From: JACDCY01 sp964350145
GTDB taxonomy: Bacteria > Gemmatimonadota > Gemmatimonadetes > Gemmatimonadales > Gemmatimonadaceae
Direction: 5' to 3'
Assembly: GCA_964350145.1 (NCBI GenBank)
Contig: CAYGJL010000001.1
Span: 1 to 64,000, forward strand
Length of the DNA: 64,000 nt
Under the pieces are notes generated by a model, which searched no databases, was not told the DNA's origin, and worked only from the letters and a program-made list of their open reading frames with translations. The position numbers and the translations under genes are program-made. Below, one piece after another: positions 32,359 to 41,398 of this stretch (within the stretch, counting starts at the first letter, position 1; each line of letters begins with the position of its first letter).

Positions 32359-34166
32359 CCGCACCCCGCGCCGCGAGCACGTTGCGCCTGCTCGTGCGCC
32401 TCTGGCGGCATCTGAGCCGGCGGCGGCGACGCCAGCTGATGCTTCTTTTCGGCGTCATGCTCCTCTCCGGCGTGGCCGAGGTCGTCAGCCTCGGCGCGGT
32501 GCTGCCGTTTCTTCTCGTGCTCACCGCGCCCGAAAAGGCGTTGCAGCACCCGGTCATAGGGGACATGGCCCGGTCCTGGGGCATCACGACGCCCGATCAG
32601 CTCGTGGTGCCGCTGACCGTAGCCTTCATCGGGCTGGCGCTGGTCGCGGCGGGGATTCGAATGCTCCTGCTGTGGAGCAACACGCGCCTGGCGTTCGCCA
32701 GTGGAGCCGAGCTCAGCAGCGAGGTATACCGACGGACACTGTACCAGCCCTACCGCGTGCATACGGCGCGAAACAGCAGTGAGGTCATCAGCGGACTTTC
32801 GATAAAAGTCGCCGGTGCCGTGAGCGTCCTGTTGTCGCTGCTGATTCTGGCGAACTCGATCGTGCTGTTGGTGGCGATCATGTTCGCGCTGATCGCCATT
32901 GATCCCGTGGTGGCGCTCGAGGCGACGGCGGGGTTCGGTCTGGGGTACGTTCTCATCACGTGGATGACCCGGCGGCGCCTCAGACGGAACAGTGTGCTGA
33001 TCGCGCATGAGCAGACCCAGGTGATCAAGGCGCTGCAGGAGGGACTCGGCGGCATTCGCGACGTCCTGCTCGACGGTACCCAGGGAGTGTACTGCGATGT
33101 TTACCGGAAGGCCGACCATCCACTGCGGCGCGCGCAGGGAAACAACATTTTCATCAGTTCCAGTCCGCGCTACGCAATGGAGGCGCTGGGCATGGTGTTC
33201 ATCGCTGTGCTGGCGTTCATCCTGAGCCGTGGAGCAGGCGGTCTCGCAACGGCCTTGCCGGTTCTGGGTGCGCTGGCCCTCGGTGCGCAGCGTCTGTTGC
33301 CGGCACTGCAGCAGGGGTACAGCGCGTGGGCTGCGATCGCGGGGAGCCACGCTTCGCTGTCGGATACGGTTGACCTGCTCGACCAGCCGCTCCCGGCGGA
33401 GATTCACCTGCCGGAGCCCGACCCGCTTCCATTCGGCCAGTCGATCCAGTTCAGCGGGGTGTGGTTTCGCTACGTGAGTGACGGCCCCTGGGTCGTCGAG
33501 GACATGAACCTGGAAATTCCCAAGGGAGCCCGGGTCGGCTTCGTCGGAACCACGGGGAGCGGGAAGAGCACGACACTCGATCTGCTGATGGGCCTACTGC
33601 CTCCCACGCGAGGCGAAGTTCTCGTTGACGGGCAGCCACTGCGAGGAAGCCGGACAAGAGCGTGGCAGAGGACAATTGCGCACGTGCCGCAGAGCATCTT
33701 CCTCGCGGACGTGAGCGTGGCGGAGAACATCGCGTTCGGTGTGCCGCGCGGGGCGATCGACATGGAGCGGGTCCACCGCGCCGCGCGTCAGGCGCAAATC
33801 GCCGACTTCATCGAGCACGGCCCCCTCGGGTACGACGCCATGGTGGGGGAGCGCGGCATTCGACTGTCCGGGGGGCAGCGCCAGCGAATCGGTATCGCCC
33901 GCGCTCTCTACAAGGATGCCAGTGTACTAGTTTTCGACGAGGCAACCAGCGCGCTCGACAGCGCCACCGAGCTCTCGGTGATGGAAGCCATAGACGAGCT
34001 CAACCGCGATCTGACGATCCTGCTCATCGCCCACAGGCTGACGACCGTGCGGCGATGCGATACGATCGTGGAGCTGGAACATGGCAGCGTGGTGGCGCAG
34101 GGCACCTACGAGCGCTTGCTAGAGACCAGCGCGAGCTTCCGCAGCATTGCGTCCACCATTCGCTGA
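32355..34166 (+). CDS. ABC transporter, fused permease and ATPase (glycan/lipid flippase type)
   Basis: This encodes 603 aa. Six transmembrane segments occupy residues ~25-330. The nucleotide-binding domain has Walker A GTTGSGKST (~395), signature LSGGQRQR (~505), Walker B VLVFDEATSALD and the H-loop IAHR. The MsbA/PglK-like architecture fits flipping of a lipid-linked oligosaccharide across the inner membrane. It overlaps the previous gene by 4 nt. Confidence 0.9.
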   Translation: MTAPRAASTLRLLVRLWRHLSRRRRRQLMLLFGVMLLSGVAEVVSLGAVLPFLLVLTAPEKALQHPVIGDMARSWGITTPDQLVVPLTVAFIGLALVAAGIRMLLLWSNTRLAFASGAELSSEVYRRTLYQPYRVHTARNSSEVISGLSIKVAGAVSVLLSLLILANSIVLLVAIMFALIAIDPVVALEATAGFGLGYVLITWMTRRRLRRNSVLIAHEQTQVIKALQEGLGGIRDVLLDGTQGVYCDVYRKADHPLRRAQGNNIFISSSPRYAMEALGMVFIAVLAFILSRGAGGLATALPVLGALALGAQRLLPALQQGYSAWAAIAGSHASLSDTVDLLDQPLPAEIHLPEPDPLPFGQSIQFSGVWFRYVSDGPWVVEDMNLEIPKGARVGFVGTTGSGKSTTLDLLMGLLPPTRGEVLVDGQPLRGSRTRAWQRTIAHVPQSIFLADVSVAENIAFGVPRGAIDMERVHRAARQAQIADFIEHGPLGYDAMVGERGIRLSGGQRQRIGIARALYKDASVLVFDEATSALDSATELSVMEAIDELNRDLTILLIAHRLTTVRRCDTIVELEHGSVVAQGTYERLLETSASFRSIASTIR

Positions 34167-34206
34167 TCAGTCGCATTCGCGTCAAATCATTAATACCGAG
34201 GAGTTG

Positions 34207-35151
34207 ATGAACACGCTGGTTACAGGGGGGTGCGGTTACAAGGGAAGTGTGCTGGTGCCAAAGTTGCTCGCGCGCGGCCACAAAGTTCGCGTGCTGGATA
34301 CTGCCTGGTTCGGCAACTACCTCGCGCCGCATGAGAATCTGATTGTTACGGTGGGCGACGTTCGCGACACAGACGCGATTCCGCTCGACGACGTCGATAC
34401 CATCATCCACTTGTCTTCGGTCGCGAACGATCCGTGCGGGGATCTCGATCCGAAGCTGACGTGGGAGATAAGCGCGCTGGCAACGATGCAGCTCGCGGAC
34501 AAGGCCGCGCGGGCCGGCGTCAGGCAGTTCATTTACGCGTCTTCGGGAAGCGTGTACGGCGTCAAGGACGAGGATCAGGTCACCGAAGACCTCGATCTCA
34601 AGCCGATATCCGAGTACAACAAGACGAAGATGGTTTCGGAGCGCGTGCTGCTGAGTTATTCGGACGACATGGTCGTGCAGATCGTCCGGCCGGCGACCGT
34701 ATGCGGCTATTCGCCGCGGATGCGGCTCGACGTTTCAGTGAACCTCCTGACCATGCAGGCCCTGTCGAAGGGGAGGATGACCGTTTTCGGCGGCAAGCAG
34801 GTGCGCCCGAACATCCACATCGATGACATCACGGACGTGTACCTCCACATGATGGATCACCCGGAGGTTACCGGCACGTACAACGCCGGTTTCGAGAATA
34901 TCTCCATTCTCGACATCGCCAGCCTCGTCGCCAAGCATCTGCCCGTCGAGATCGTGGTCACGGAGTCGAACGACCCCCGCTCCTACCGTGTCAACTCCGA
35001 CAAGCTGCTGGCCACGGGATTCAGGCCGAAGAAGGACGTGGAGACCGCGATCACCGAGATGATAGACAAGTTCCGGGGCGGCGCACTGCGCGACGAAGAC
35101 CGCTACTACAATCTTAAGTGGATGCAGCAGACACTCTTTCAGCCCAAATGA
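34207..35151 (+). CDS. NAD-dependent sugar epimerase/dehydratase (extended SDR)
   Basis: This encodes 314 aa from ATG 34207, preceded by a GAGGAG ribosome site; the longer frame has no family similarity. MNTLVTGGCGYKGSVLVPKLL gives the nucleotide-binding glycines (trimmed), YASSGSVYG and the YNKTK catalytic YxxxK. The exact sugar cannot be told. It abuts gmhA (ATGA), so it probably acts on a heptose or related nucleotide sugar. Confidence 0.8.
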   Translation: MNTLVTGGCGYKGSVLVPKLLARGHKVRVLDTAWFGNYLAPHENLIVTVGDVRDTDAIPLDDVDTIIHLSSVANDPCGDLDPKLTWEISALATMQLADKAARAGVRQFIYASSGSVYGVKDEDQVTEDLDLKPISEYNKTKMVSERVLLSYSDDMVVQIVRPATVCGYSPRMRLDVSVNLLTMQALSKGRMTVFGGKQVRPNIHIDDITDVYLHMMDHPEVTGTYNAGFENISILDIASLVAKHLPVEIVVTESNDPRSYRVNSDKLLATGFRPKKDVETAITEMIDKFRGGALRDEDRYYNLKWMQQTLFQPK

Positions 35152-35738
35152 GCCCGCGAGCCGGCGCGACACAGGCGCCCTTCTTTGCGGACTACGCCTC
35201 GAGACTCCAGGCGGTCCTCAGCTCCACCGACTGGTCCGACGTCGAGCGGCTCGCGCGCGACATGCGAGATTGCTGGGCGGGTGAACGTCAGGTTTTCCTG
35301 TGCGGGAACGGTGGCAGCTCCGGTAACGCGAGCCACCTCGCCAACGATCTCCTGTACGGGATCGCCAGGCAGACTGGGGCGGGGATGAAGGTCAACGCGC
35401 TGACGACCAACATCTCGGTCATCACCTGCCTCGCCAACGACGTCGGCTACGAACACATCTTCTCGGAGCAGCTGGCGGTGCAGGCGAATCGGGGCGACCT
35501 GCTGATCGTTCTGTCCGGCAGCGGTCAGTCCCCCAACATCGTCAAGGTGCTGGAGCAGGCGAAGGAGATGGGAGTCCGAAGCTACGCGATCCTCGGCTAC
35601 TCCGGCGGGCGGAGCAAGTCACTCGCGGACGTCGCGATCCATTTTCCGATTGACGACATGCAGATCTCCGAGGACCTGCAGCTGATCGTGGGTCACATGG
35701 TCATCCAATGGCTCTCGGCCAACCGCCCGGTGGCGTGA
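35148..35738 (+). CDS. gmhA: D-sedoheptulose 7-phosphate isomerase (SIS domain)
   Basis: This encodes 196 aa from ATG 35148 (overlap ATGA). CGNGGSSGNASHLANDL and LSGSGQSPNIVK are the SIS-domain phosphate-binding loops; SEDLQLIVGHMV near the C-terminus carries the conserved His of GmhA. It converts sedoheptulose 7-phosphate to D-glycero-D-manno-heptose 7-phosphate. Kinase, phosphatase and nucleotidyltransferase candidates lie downstream (40778, 41380, 45337), which together suggest a nucleotide-heptose route. Confidence 0.9.
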   Translation: MSPRAGATQAPFFADYASRLQAVLSSTDWSDVERLARDMRDCWAGERQVFLCGNGGSSGNASHLANDLLYGIARQTGAGMKVNALTTNISVITCLANDVGYEHIFSEQLAVQANRGDLLIVLSGSGQSPNIVKVLEQAKEMGVRSYAILGYSGGRSKSLADVAIHFPIDDMQISEDLQLIVGHMVIQWLSANRPVA

Positions 35739-35741
35739 TCC

Positions 35742-36737
35742 GTGGCGGCGCAGCGGTATGCCGTCATCGGCAGCAACTCGTTCGGCGGGGCCGCATTCGT
35801 CGCTCGCGCGATCAATGATGGAGCGGAGGTCGTTGGCTTCAATCGCTCGCCCGAAGGGTCGGACATCTTCCTGCCGTACCGCCAATCCGCCCGGCGCGCG
35901 GCATACGCTTTCCACCAGGCCGATCTCAACCGGGACCTGACGCGCATTCTCGAGGAGATCGAGCGGTTCCGCCCTGACGCGGTGATCGATTTCGCCGGCC
36001 AGGGCATGGTGGCGGAGAGCTGGCAGAACCCGGCGCAATGGTACACGACGAACATCGTCGCGAAAGTCCGGCTGCACGACGAACTGCGCAAGCGGGAATG
36101 GCTCTCGCGATACGTGCGCGTCTCGACTCCCGAGGTGTACGGCAGTCAGAGCGGGCCCTCGCGGGAATCCTGGACCTACAGTCCGAGCACCCCGTACGCG
36201 GTGTCGCACGCGGCGACGGACATGAGCTTGCGCGCGTTCCACGCCAACTACGGATTCCCCGTCGTGCTGCCGCGCTTCGCCAATTTTTACGGTCCGGGGC
36301 AGCAGCTGTATCGCATCATTCCGCGCACGATCATCTCCGCGCTGACCGGCAAGAAGCTGCAGCTCCACGGCGGTGGGACGGCTGTGCGGGCGTTCATTTT
36401 TGGGGACGACGTCGCGGACGGAGTGATGCGGTGCATCCACACCGGCCGAACCGGCGAGGCGTATCATTTCTCGCCGGAGCGCTTCCTCACGATCCGGGAG
36501 GTGGTCGAGACGATTTGTCGGCGCCTCGATGTTCCGTTCGAGTCCGTAGCGGAAGTCGCTCCGGAGCGGCCGGGGAAGGATCACGCCTACCTCATGGATG
36601 CGAGCAAGGCGCGGTCCGAGCTGGGCTGGCAGGAATCGGTCACGTTCGAGGAGGGCGTGGATCGCACGATCGCCTGGATCCGGGCGAACCTCGACGAAAT
36701 CAAGGGAATGCCGTGGGATTACATCCACAAAGCATGA
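35742..36737 (+). CDS. Extended SDR of the dTDP-glucose/GDP-mannose dehydratase type, with altered YxxxK
   Basis: This encodes 331 aa from GTG 35742. It starts RYAVIGSNSFGGAAFVARA and continues with STPEVYGSQSG and PYAVSHAATDMSLRAF. At the catalytic YxxxK position the lysine is a histidine (YAVSH). The Ser/Thr-Glu pair of dehydratases (STPEVYG) is kept. It therefore resembles 4,6-dehydratases but may have an altered mechanism or substrate. It is adjacent to gmhA and two aminotransferases. Confidence 0.8.
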   Translation: MAAQRYAVIGSNSFGGAAFVARAINDGAEVVGFNRSPEGSDIFLPYRQSARRAAYAFHQADLNRDLTRILEEIERFRPDAVIDFAGQGMVAESWQNPAQWYTTNIVAKVRLHDELRKREWLSRYVRVSTPEVYGSQSGPSRESWTYSPSTPYAVSHAATDMSLRAFHANYGFPVVLPRFANFYGPGQQLYRIIPRTIISALTGKKLQLHGGGTAVRAFIFGDDVADGVMRCIHTGRTGEAYHFSPERFLTIREVVETICRRLDVPFESVAEVAPERPGKDHAYLMDASKARSELGWQESVTFEEGVDRTIAWIRANLDEIKGMPWDYIHKA

Positions 36738-36750
36738 GACGGCTACACTA

Positions 36751-37902
36751 ATGACGCAAACGGTAAACTTTCTTCCCGATCAATACCGGGAAACCGGCAA
36801 GCTCGAGATCAATCACAGCTATCTTCGCGAGCAGTTCGCCGACCACGACGCGATCTGGGCCAGGATGCGGGAAGTGGTGGTTCGCGGCGACTTTACCCTG
36901 GGCTCCGACGTAGATCTTCTGGAGCGGGAATTCGCGGAGCTGTGCGGCACGAGCCACGCGATCGCTGTTGGCAGCGGGACCGACGCTCTGTTCCTGAGCC
37001 TCAAGGCGCTCGGCGTGGACAAGGGTGACGAAGTCATCACCACGCCGTACACGTTCTATGCGACCATCGGCGCGATAGTGACGGCAGGGGCGACGCCGGT
37101 GTTCGTGGATGCGGGCGACGACTACAACATTGATCCGGCAGGCATCGAACGGGCGATCACCGGCGCGACCAAGGCGATCATGCCGGTACACTGGTCGGGT
37201 AAGCCGTGTGACATGGATTCCATCGAGGCCACCGCGGCGGGACACGGGCTGGCGGTGGTGGCCGACGCCTGCCATGCGATCAAGGCGACGTACAAGGGGC
37301 GCCCCGCGGGCTCACTGGGCACGACGGCCTGCTTCAGCTTCCATCCGCTCAAGAACCTGAACGTGTGGGGAGACGGAGGAATCATCACCACCGGGTCTGA
37401 CGACCTCGCCGACAAGCTGCGCCTGCTGCGCAACCACGGCCTGGCCGGCAGGGACGAGTGCCGCGTGTTCGCGTACAACTCGCGCCTCGACACGATCCAG
37501 GCAGTCGTTGCGCGGCATCTCCTGGGAAAGATCGACCACATCACGGGCTCGCGGGTCGCGAACGCCGAGTACTTCGACGCGGAGCTGCGCGGGATTCCGG
37601 AGGTCATCGTCCCCAAGCGGGAGCGTGACATTTATCAGGTCTACCATCTGTACATGATTCGCTGCGAGCGGCGGGACGAACTCCAGGCGCACCTCGTGGC
37701 TCGCGGCGTGGACGCCAAGGTCCACTATCCGGTGCCCATGCACCTGCAGCCGGCGGCGGCGATGTTCGGTCACAAGGCCGGCGATTTTCCCGTGGCCGAA
37801 GCCATCGCCGGCAGCGCCTTGTCCCTGCCCGTGCACGAATTCATCACGCGCGAGCAGCAGGCACGCGTGGTCGGCGCCATCCGGGAGTTCTATGGCCGCT
37901 GA
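36751..37902 (+). CDS. DegT/DnrJ/EryC1 aminotransferase 1
   Basis: This encodes 383 aa from ATG 36751. AIAVGSGTDALFLSLKALGV is the PLP phosphate loop, ADACHAIKA the Asp/His pair, and FSFHPLKNLNVWGDGG contains the catalytic Lys. These enzymes transaminate (or, less often, dehydrate) keto-sugar nucleotides. It overlaps the next aminotransferase by 11 nt; the two are related but clearly diverged. Confidence 0.88.
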   Translation: MTQTVNFLPDQYRETGKLEINHSYLREQFADHDAIWARMREVVVRGDFTLGSDVDLLEREFAELCGTSHAIAVGSGTDALFLSLKALGVDKGDEVITTPYTFYATIGAIVTAGATPVFVDAGDDYNIDPAGIERAITGATKAIMPVHWSGKPCDMDSIEATAAGHGLAVVADACHAIKATYKGRPAGSLGTTACFSFHPLKNLNVWGDGGIITTGSDDLADKLRLLRNHGLAGRDECRVFAYNSRLDTIQAVVARHLLGKIDHITGSRVANAEYFDAELRGIPEVIVPKRERDIYQVYHLYMIRCERRDELQAHLVARGVDAKVHYPVPMHLQPAAAMFGHKAGDFPVAEAIAGSALSLPVHEFITREQQARVVGAIREFYGR

Positions 37903-39016
37903 AATGCAGGTTCCATTCGTGGATCTCGCCCGGCAGTTTCGCAGCATCGAGCCCGAGCTCACGCGGGCATTCCTCGAGGTTGGACGCAGCGGCGTGTACA
38001 TCATGGGCGAGCGACTCGAGTCGTTCGAGGCGCGCGCGGCGAGCTATTGCGGCGTTCCACACGCGCTCGGCGTGGCGGACGGGTCCAACGCGCTGTTTCT
38101 CCTGCTGAAGGCGCTCGGTGTCGGACCGGGTGACGAGGTGATAACCGCCACGAACTCGTTCATCGCGACCGCGTGGGTGATCGTGGCGGCCGGCGCGAAG
38201 CCGGTGCTGGTGGACGTGGCCGACGACATGAACATCGACCCGGATCGCGTCGAAGCCGCGGTGACCGCGCGCACCCGGGCGGTGATCCCGGTGCACCTGA
38301 CAGGACGTCCCGCGCGGATGGACGAGATCAACGCGATCGCCGGGAAGCACGACTTGTTCGTGATCGAGGACGCGGCCCAGGCGATCGGCGCGCGCTACCG
38401 CGGCCGGCGCGTCGGCTCCCTCGGAACGGGCGCCGGATTCAGCCTGCATCCGCTGAAGAATCTCGGCATCTACGGCGACGGCGGGATCATTACGACGGCG
38501 GACGCCGCGCTGGACGCGAAGCTGCGAAAGCTGCGCAATCACGGGCTCAGGAACCGGGACGAGTGCGAGATGTGGGGCTACAACTCGCGGCTCGATTCCA
38601 TGCAGGCCGCATTCGCCGAGATCAAGCTCGACCTGCTCGACGGGTGGAACCAGCGATGCAGGGAGATCGCGGCCATCTACCGTGACGGTCTCGGTGAGAT
38701 CGTACAGGTGCCGTCGGACGAGAGCTGGGAGGAGGCGGTATATCACAACTTCGTCATCCGGACCGATGCGCGGGACGCGCTCATTCTCCATCTCAGGGCG
38801 CACGGCGTGGACACGCGAATTCATTATCCGATCCCCATACACATGCAGGAAGCGGCCAAGGACCTCGGGTACGGGCCCGGCGACCTGCCCAACGCTGAGA
38901 AATACGCGAAGACCATGATCAGCCTACCAATCTTCCCGGAGATGACGGACGAGGAAGTCGCGCACGTCGTAGACGGTGTGCGGAGCTTTTCCCGCCCGGC
39001 CATGGCGCTCGCATGA
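37892..39016 (+). CDS. DegT/DnrJ/EryC1 aminotransferase 2
   Basis: This encodes 374 aa. ALGVADGSNALFLLLKALGV, EDAAQAIGARYRG and FSLHPLKNLGIYGDGG (catalytic Lys) define the family. It overlaps aminotransferase 1 and the transketolase gene. Tandem copies suggest two amination steps or a heteromeric enzyme; alternatively one may be a PLP-dependent dehydrase. Confidence 0.88.
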   Translation: MAAEMQVPFVDLARQFRSIEPELTRAFLEVGRSGVYIMGERLESFEARAASYCGVPHALGVADGSNALFLLLKALGVGPGDEVITATNSFIATAWVIVAAGAKPVLVDVADDMNIDPDRVEAAVTARTRAVIPVHLTGRPARMDEINAIAGKHDLFVIEDAAQAIGARYRGRRVGSLGTGAGFSLHPLKNLGIYGDGGIITTADAALDAKLRKLRNHGLRNRDECEMWGYNSRLDSMQAAFAEIKLDLLDGWNQRCREIAAIYRDGLGEIVQVPSDESWEEAVYHNFVIRTDARDALILHLRAHGVDTRIHYPIPIHMQEAAKDLGYGPGDLPNAEKYAKTMISLPIFPEMTDEEVAHVVDGVRSFSRPAMALA

Positions 39017-39855
39017 CGGTCGAGATCTCGCAAGGCGATCTCGACGGGCTGCGCGAGATCGCGCGCGACGCGCGGCTGCGCATCATCACGAATTCGCACG
39101 AAACGCAGACCCCGCACCTGGGGTCGTGCCTGTCGTGCGTGGACATCCTGATAGCCGCGTACTTTCATTGCCTCAGGCTCGACCCCGCGAACGCGAGAGA
39201 TCCGAATCGCGACCGGTTCATTCTGAGCAAGGGCCACGGCGCGGCGTCGTTGTTCCAGGTTCTGGCGATGAAGGGTTTCTATCCCGAGCAGATGCTGGAG
39301 ACCTACGGGCAGGACGGAAGCTTGTTCGCGGAGCATCCGCCCAGCCCGGACTACCTGCCGGGGATCGAGGCGGCGACGGGATCGCTGGGTCACGGCCTGC
39401 CCATAGGACTGGGCATGGCCCTCGCCGCCCGAATCCAGGGGCGCAGCTACAACGTGATCGCTCTGCTCGGTGACGGCGAGTGTAATGAAGGATCCATCTG
39501 GGAGTGCGCGATGATGGCCGCCGCTCAGAACGTGGGGAACCTCGTGGCGATCGTCGATGCGAACAAATGGCAGGCCACCGGCCGCAGCGCCGAAGTCAGC
39601 GGCGCCGCCCCGCTGGTGAACAAGTGGCGCGCTTTCGGGTGGGACGCGCGCGAGATAGACGGACACGACATGCGGCAGCTCGTCGAGGTGATCGCGGAGA
39701 GAAGGCCGAACGAGGGACAGCCGGTCGCGGTCGTCGCGCACACCGTCAAGGGCAAGGGAGTGTCGTTTATGGAAGACGACAACAACTGGCACTACAAGAT
39801 TCCGTCCGCGGAGGACATGGTGGCCGTCCGCCGCGAGCTGGGAGCGGCTCGATGA
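39013..39855 (+). CDS. Transketolase N-terminal subunit (ThDP-binding)
   Basis: This encodes 280 aa. FILSKGHGAASLFQVLA, ATGSLGHGLPIGLGMALA and LGDGECNEGSIWECAMMAA (the ThDP motif GDGE...N, trimmed), plus ANKWQATG, are typical of the N-terminal half of split transketolases. The C-terminal half is the next gene (ATGA overlap). Together they would transfer two-carbon ketol units, possibly producing sedoheptulose 7-phosphate for GmhA or a modified sugar. Confidence 0.9.
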   Translation: MTVEISQGDLDGLREIARDARLRIITNSHETQTPHLGSCLSCVDILIAAYFHCLRLDPANARDPNRDRFILSKGHGAASLFQVLAMKGFYPEQMLETYGQDGSLFAEHPPSPDYLPGIEAATGSLGHGLPIGLGMALAARIQGRSYNVIALLGDGECNEGSIWECAMMAAAQNVGNLVAIVDANKWQATGRSAEVSGAAPLVNKWRAFGWDAREIDGHDMRQLVEVIAERRPNEGQPVAVVAHTVKGKGVSFMEDDNNWHYKIPSAEDMVAVRRELGAAR

Positions 39856-40772
39856 GAAACGCGTTCGCCGACGAGGTGACGAAGATCGGGGCCGCGGATC
39901 CGCGCGTCGTGCTGCTCACAGGCGACATCGGAAATAAGCTTTTCGACAAGTTCAAGGACAACGCCGGCCCGCGCTTCTTCAACTGCGGCATCGCCGAGGC
40001 GAACATGATGAGCGTCGCGGCCGGGATGGCTATGTCCGGCCTCCGGCCCGTCGTGTACACGATTACTCCGTTCACCACGACCCGCTGTTACGAGCAGATC
40101 CGGGTGGACGCGTGCTACCACAATGTTCCCGTGGTCATCGTGGGAACGGGCTCCGGCCTGTCCTACGCCGACCTGGGGCCCACGCACCACTCGTGCGAGG
40201 ACCTCGCGATCATGCGCGTGCTGCCGAACATGACCGTGCTCGCGCCCGCTGACGAGGTCGAGCTGCGGCAGTGCCTGCGCGCCGCGCTCGAGCTGCCGGG
40301 TCCGGTGTACATGCGGATCGGCAAGAAGGGCGAGCGCGTCACGCCAAAGAAGGACGACAGCTTCGAGCTCGGACGCGCGATCACGGTCCGCGAAGGGGCA
40401 GACGTCGCCCTTATCAGCACCGGCACCGTCCTGCCGATGGTGATGGACGCGTGCGAAATGCTCGCCGCGCGCGGTGTTGACGCGCGCGTCGAGAGCTTTC
40501 ATACGGTCAAGCCGCTCGACGAGCCCCGGCTGGGAGAGCTGTTCACGGGCTACCGAGTGGTGGCGACCGTGGAGGAGCACAGCGTGATCGGCGGCCTTGG
40601 CGGAGGCGTCGCCGAGTGGCTCGCGCGGCAGGGGCACGTCAAGGGGCGCCTGATTCAGTTTGGCACCGCTGACGAGTTTCTCCATGAGATCGGCACGCAA
40701 ACCTATGCCCGGGCCCGGTTCGGACTGACGGCCGAAAGCATCGCGCACCGTGTGATCGAATCGCTGGGCTGA
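39852..40772 (+). CDS. Transketolase C-terminal subunit
   Basis: This encodes 306 aa from ATG 39852. ADEVTKIGAADPRVVLLTGDIG, FFNCGIAEANMMSVAAGMA (with the catalytic Glu) and HHSCEDLAIMRVLPNMTV are the pyrimidine-binding and middle-domain signatures, followed by the C-terminal transketolase domain (VATVEEHSVIGGLGG). It pairs with the preceding subunit. A dedicated transketolase inside a polysaccharide operon is unusual and suggests pathway-specific supply. Confidence 0.9.
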   Translation: MRNAFADEVTKIGAADPRVVLLTGDIGNKLFDKFKDNAGPRFFNCGIAEANMMSVAAGMAMSGLRPVVYTITPFTTTRCYEQIRVDACYHNVPVVIVGTGSGLSYADLGPTHHSCEDLAIMRVLPNMTVLAPADEVELRQCLRAALELPGPVYMRIGKKGERVTPKKDDSFELGRAITVREGADVALISTGTVLPMVMDACEMLAARGVDARVESFHTVKPLDEPRLGELFTGYRVVATVEEHSVIGGLGGGVAEWLARQGHVKGRLIQFGTADEFLHEIGTQTYARARFGLTAESIAHRVIESLG

Positions 40773-40777
40773 CGGAC

Positions 40778-41398
40778 GTGCGGATCGGCTTCGATTTCGA
40801 CAACACGATCGTCAACTACGACTCTCTCTTTCACAAGGTGGCGGTCGAGCAGGCGCTCGTTCCTCCCGGAACTTCACGGTCGAAGCTGGCCGTTCGCGAT
40901 TACTTGCGATCGATCGGGGGCGAGGAGGACTGGATCGTGCTCCAGGGCTATGTGTACGGCGCGAGGATGGACGAGGCCGATGCTTACCCGGGCGCCATCG
41001 AATTCATGCGGCGCGCGCGTGAGCGCGGCGTGACGATGTTCATCGTCAGCCACAAGACACGGCACCCCTTCAGGGGACCGCAATACGATCTACACGCCGC
41101 CGCCCGCCAGTGGGTGGACCACTACCTCACGGAGTCGGGCGCGCCGCTCATAGTGCCGGACCAGGTTTTTTTCGAGCTGACGAAGGAGGAGAAGATCGCC
41201 CGAATATGCGACACTGCGTGCGATTACTTCGTTGACGATCTGCCGGAAATACTGGTCATGCCCGGATTTCCGGCGAGCACGCGGGCGATCCTGTTCGATC
41301 CCGACGCCACGCATCCGGCGCAGGAAGGATCGGTGCGCGTCGGATCATGGCTGGACATAGACGCGTTCTTCGAGCACGAGTGGAAGTCCGGCCGCTGA
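40778..41398 (+). CDS. HAD-superfamily phosphatase-like protein
   Basis: This encodes 206 aa from GTG 40778. Motif I is DFDNTIV (residues 6-12; nucleophile Asp6), motif II FIVSHKT, motif IV DYFVDDLPEI. The cap region is moderate in size. It could dephosphorylate a heptose bisphosphate (the GmhB role) or another sugar phosphate in this operon. It does not look like a close GmhB homologue. Confidence 0.78.
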   Translation: MRIGFDFDNTIVNYDSLFHKVAVEQALVPPGTSRSKLAVRDYLRSIGGEEDWIVLQGYVYGARMDEADAYPGAIEFMRRARERGVTMFIVSHKTRHPFRGPQYDLHAAARQWVDHYLTESGAPLIVPDQVFFELTKEEKIARICDTACDYFVDDLPEILVMPGFPASTRAILFDPDATHPAQEGSVRVGSWLDIDAFFEHEWKSGR

